From assembly GCA_020632755.1 (NCBI GenBank), contig JACKEY010000004.1:496001-560000 (forward strand): a DNA stretch of 64,000 bases, read 5' to 3'. Shown here piece after piece: positions 61,505 through 64,000 of this stretch (positions are counted from its first letter, which is position 1; each line of letters opens with the position of its first letter). A model generated the notes under the pieces. It did no database searches and was not told the origin of the DNA. It saw only the letters and a program-made list of their open reading frames with translations. A program made the translations under genes and the position numbers. Origin of the DNA: Alphaproteobacteria bacterium. GTDB taxonomy: Bacteria > Myxococcota_A > UBA796 > UBA2385.

Positions 61505-62325
61505 GCGGTCTCCTGGGCGTCCAGCCAGGCGATCATGTCGGCCAGGACGCGGTCCTTCTCGGGTTCGTTGAAGACCTCGTGGTACAGGCCCTCGTAGAGC
61601 TGGATCTCGTGGGGCGGACGGCCCCAGGCATCGACGAGTCGCCGCGTGGCCAGGTGGTCGCAGACCTTGTCGGCGGTGCCGAGCAGGGCCAACACCGGCA
61701 CCGTGAACCGGCCGGCGTGCGCGTGCACGCGCTCCATCGTGGCTTCGATCTCGGTGCCCCAGCGCGGGGTGATCGTGTCGAAGACCAGCGGGTCGGCTTC
61801 GTAGTCGGCGACGACCTGGGCGTCCCGGCTGATGTGCTTGGGGTCGAGCGGGTTCTTGACCTTCACGTTGGGCAGCAGCTTGCTGAGCACGTGCTTGGCC
61901 TTGTCCAGGACCCACGGCACCGCGGCAGCCACGCCGGTCAGCGGGTTGCTCAGCACCAGGGCACGGACGTCGTCGCCCAGGGCATCCGCCCGGAGCGCCT
62001 CGAGGGCGACGAGCCCGCCCATCGAGTGGGCGACCAGCAGATAGGGGCCGCGCACGAAGGCGGCCGCCGCCTGCAGGTCGGCCACGTAGTCGGTGAACCG
62101 GTCGATCTCGCCGCGACCGCCTTCGCTCTCGCCGTGGCCCCGGAACTCGAGGGCGGTGACGGCGAAGCCGGCGCCGGTCAGTGCGGCGGCCACGTGCTCG
62201 TAGCGGCCGAGGTGCTCGGCCAGCCCGTGGGCGATGAGCACGTGGCCCTTGGGCGTGCCGTCGGGGGACCACTGGCCCACACGCAGGCGCGTGCCGTCGG
62301 CAGACTGGATGGAGTGGGCGAGCAT
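61501..62325 (-). CDS. Alpha/beta hydrolase, monoacylglycerol lipase / lysophospholipase-like
   Basis: 274 residues of the serine-aminopeptidase S33 (Hydrolase_4) type. HGLAEHLGRYEHVAAAL is the oxyanion region, AHSMGG contains the nucleophile Ser, GTADKVCD the acid and YHEVFNEPEKDRV the His. FRGHGESEGG is typical of monoglyceride lipases. Likely acts on membrane-derived monoacyl lipids. Overlaps pyrE by 4 bases, 7 bases after the TRAP gene. Confidence 0.9.
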   Translation of the reverse strand: MLAHSIQSADGTRLRVGQWSPDGTPKGHVLIAHGLAEHLGRYEHVAAALTGAGFAVTALEFRGHGESEGGRGEIDRFTDYVADLQAAAAFVRGPYLLVAHSMGGLVALEALRADALGDDVRALVLSNPLTGVAAAVPWVLDKAKHVLSKLLPNVKVKNPLDPKHISRDAQVVADYEADPLVFDTITPRWGTEIEATMERVHAHAGRFTVPVLALLGTADKVCDHLATRRLVDAWGRPPHEIQLYEGLYHEVFNEPEKDRVLADMIAWLDAQETA

Positions 62326-62332
62326 CAGGACC

Positions 62333-64000
62333 TCACTGGCCCAGGCCGATGGCGTCGTCGGGGAGGAGCGCCAGGGACAGGGGCTCGAACCAGGCGATCA
62401 CCGCCAGGCAGAACAGCATGATGAGCAGGAAGGGCACCACACCCTTGATCACGTCGACCACCGACTGCTTGAAGACGGTGCTGGCCACGAACAGGTTGAT
62501 GCCCATGGGCGGCGTCAGGTAGCCGATCTCGAGGTTCACGATGAACATGATCGCGAAGTGGACCGGGTGCAGGCCGTAGCTGGCCGCGATGGGGGCCAGG
62601 AGCGGCGCCACGATCAGGATCGCGGACAGGATGTCCATCACGCAGCCGAGCGCCAGCAGGAACAGGTTCACCAGCACGATGAACGCCAGCTTGCTGTCGA
62701 TGTGGGACAGCAGCCAGTCGGCGGCCTGCTGGGGGATCTGCTCGACGGTCAGGAACCGGTTGAAGGCGATGGCCAGCACCAGGATCAGGAACAGGCTGCC
62801 CATCATCTCGGCCGACTCGGACAGCACCCGCGGCAGCTTGCTGATCTTGAGCTCGCGGTGGAACAGGAGCTCGACCACCAGGGCGTAGACGACGGCCACG
62901 GCCGCCGCTTCGGTGACGGTCAGCTTGATCGACAGCTCGATGCCGAGCGGCTCGAGGGTCAGGAAGCCGTAGATGCCGCCCAGGATGAGCACCGGCAGCA
63001 TCAGCGACAGGAAGCCCCGACGGAAGGCCAGCCCCACGCTCTTGAAGTAGGCCCCGGCGCTCGCGTCGCCCTGCAGGTGGGCGCCGACCGGCACGTTGCG
63101 GGTCCGGTACAGGGTGTAGGCGGCCAGGCAGCTGGCGATGAACAGGCCCGGCAGGATGCCCGCCAGGAACAGGTTCGCCGGCGAGAGCGGTGCCTTGGGG
63201 GTGCTGACCACGATCGCGTAGACGATCATCGGCACCGAGGGCGGGATGATGATGCCCAGCGAGCCGGCGCTGGTCAGCACGCCCATGCTGTACTTCTGCG
63301 GGTACTGGTCCCGCACCAGCATCGGGAACATGATCGTCCCGATGGCGATGACGGTGACCGGCGACGAACCCGAGATGGCCGCGAAGATCGCGCAGGCGAA
63401 CACCGACGCGAGGCCCAGGCCGCCGGGAGTGCGACCCATCAGCGCGCGGGCGAAGCCGATCAGCCGCTCGGCGATCGACCCCTGCGTCATCAGGTTGCCG
63501 GCCAGCACGAAGAAAGGGATGGCCAGCAGCTCGTGCTTCTTGGTCGCCTCGAACATGTCGGTGACGACGCTGACGCTGTCGTAGCCGCCGAGCAGGTTGG
63601 CGCTGGCCACGCTGGCGACGCCGATCGCGACGAACAGCGGAGCGCCGATCAGCACCAGCAGGATGCTGGCCACGAAGATGAGCTTGCCGCTGCCGAGCCA
63701 CAGGGCGCCGCCGAGACCCAGCAGCAGACCCGGGAACATGCCGGCCATCACGACGTCGCGCACGTTGCGGGTGCCAGGCTTCGCCGGTGCCGTCGGCTGA
63801 TCGTCGCGCTCGATGGGGGCGTGGGGATCGACGGGCTTGTCGACCTTGCCGAGCAGTGCCGAGAGCCCGAAGCGCAGGGCGATCAGCGTGAACGACAGGG
63901 GCAGGACCGCCTGGGCCAGCCAGAGGGGGAAGTCGCCTCCTCCCTCGACCAGCGGCCAGGCCGTGCCTGCGACGGGCTCGCCGGGCAGCAGCTTGATGAT
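62333..64000 (-). CDS. TRAP transporter fused small and large permease subunit (5' end outside window)
   Basis: At least 556 residues, continuing past the window edge. The C-terminal ~475 residues are a DctM-type large permease with about 12 transmembrane segments (CAIFAAISGSSPVTVIAIGT, LGIIIPPSVPMIVYAIVV and NLEIGYLTPPMGINLFVAST are signatures). Upstream and in the same frame, without a stop, is a further membrane segment (WLAQAVLPLSFTLIALRFGL) and a charged linker, as at the end of a DctQ small subunit. It is thus a DctQ-DctM fusion. TRAP systems import organic acids or sugar acids using ion gradients and need a periplasmic binding protein, not seen here. Confidence 0.9.
   Translation of the reverse strand: MIKLLPGEPVAGTAWPLVEGGGDFPLWLAQAVLPLSFTLIALRFGLSALLGKVDKPVDPHAPIERDDQPTAPAKPGTRNVRDVVMAGMFPGLLLGLGGALWLGSGKLIFVASILLVLIGAPLFVAIGVASVASANLLGGYDSVSVVTDMFEATKKHELLAIPFFVLAGNLMTQGSIAERLIGFARALMGRTPGGLGLASVFACAIFAAISGSSPVTVIAIGTIMFPMLVRDQYPQKYSMGVLTSAGSLGIIIPPSVPMIVYAIVVSTPKAPLSPANLFLAGILPGLFIASCLAAYTLYRTRNVPVGAHLQGDASAGAYFKSVGLAFRRGFLSLMLPVLILGGIYGFLTLEPLGIELSIKLTVTEAAAVAVVYALVVELLFHRELKISKLPRVLSESAEMMGSLFLILVLAIAFNRFLTVEQIPQQAADWLLSHIDSKLAFIVLVNLFLLALGCVMDILSAILIVAPLLAPIAASYGLHPVHFAIMFIVNLEIGYLTPPMGINLFVASTVFKQSVVDVIKGVVPFLLIMLFCLAVIAWFEPLSLALLPDDAIGLGQ

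Overview
The window is a GC-rich bacterial chromosome segment with dense, short-spaced genes. RpoB and RpoC look proteobacterial: the rifampicin-site sequence matches Escherichia coli and RpoC carries a trigger-loop insertion. Two large lipoproteins have Asp/Thr/Gly-rich linkers, and one has MopE-type DCDD/CDGxDNDGDG repeats. These are common in Myxococcota and related former Deltaproteobacteria, so a myxococcotal or neighbouring lineage is my best guess (moderate to low confidence). No rRNA, CRISPR array, phage, plasmid or insertion-sequence gene is visible.

Layout. (1) 1-3507: a truncated sulfatase-like gene, an alkaline-phosphatase-superfamily phosphodiesterase and a family-4 glycosyltransferase. 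(2) 3604-8658: a 923-residue lipoprotein that looks like an inactivated metallopeptidase, a site-2 protease and a secreted protein. (3) 8688-39360: one continuous plus-strand information-processing block, tRNA-Thr/Tyr/Gly/Thr, tuf1, secE, nusG, rplKAJL, rpoBC, rpsLG, tuf2, then the S10, spc and alpha ribosomal clusters ending in rplQ. (4) 39458-43800: fur (plus), then on the minus strand a gapA-pgk-tpiA-secG glycolysis/secretion operon followed by tRNA-Leu. (5) 43887-56030: an FAD oxidoreductase, a three-gene membrane/glycosyltransferase operon, tRNA-Gly, a MopE/lamin-tail/PKD lipoprotein with an apparent N-terminal frameshift, pyrD with a lipoprotein, and a sugar-nucleotide epimerase. (6) 56037-64000: pgsA with a lytic transglycosylase, nadB, a small lipoprotein, a PepP-like aminopeptidase, pyrE, a lysophospholipase-like hydrolase and a fused TRAP-transporter membrane subunit cut by the window end.

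The ribosomal block is the core. Its order is the classical one, but fusA, rplC, map, infA and rpsD are absent from their usual places. Three of the four gaps so created (before tuf2, before rpmJ, before rpoA) hold strong hairpins, several closed by UUCG or GNRA-like tetraloops. The two tuf genes are almost identical in DNA and encode the same protein. Promoters with TTGACA and about 17-18 bp spacing precede the tRNA-tuf1 operon, rpsL, tRNA-Leu and tRNA-Gly. RpoC has an extra segment of about 196 residues after the catalytic NADFDGD motif, apart from the usual trigger-loop insertion.

I do not see a clearly new multi-gene system. The best leads are the RpoC insertion, the structured leaders at the missing-gene positions, the dyad over the rpsL promoter, the pseudo-peptidase lipoprotein and the uncharacterised GT-C / beta-helix / GT2 operon.
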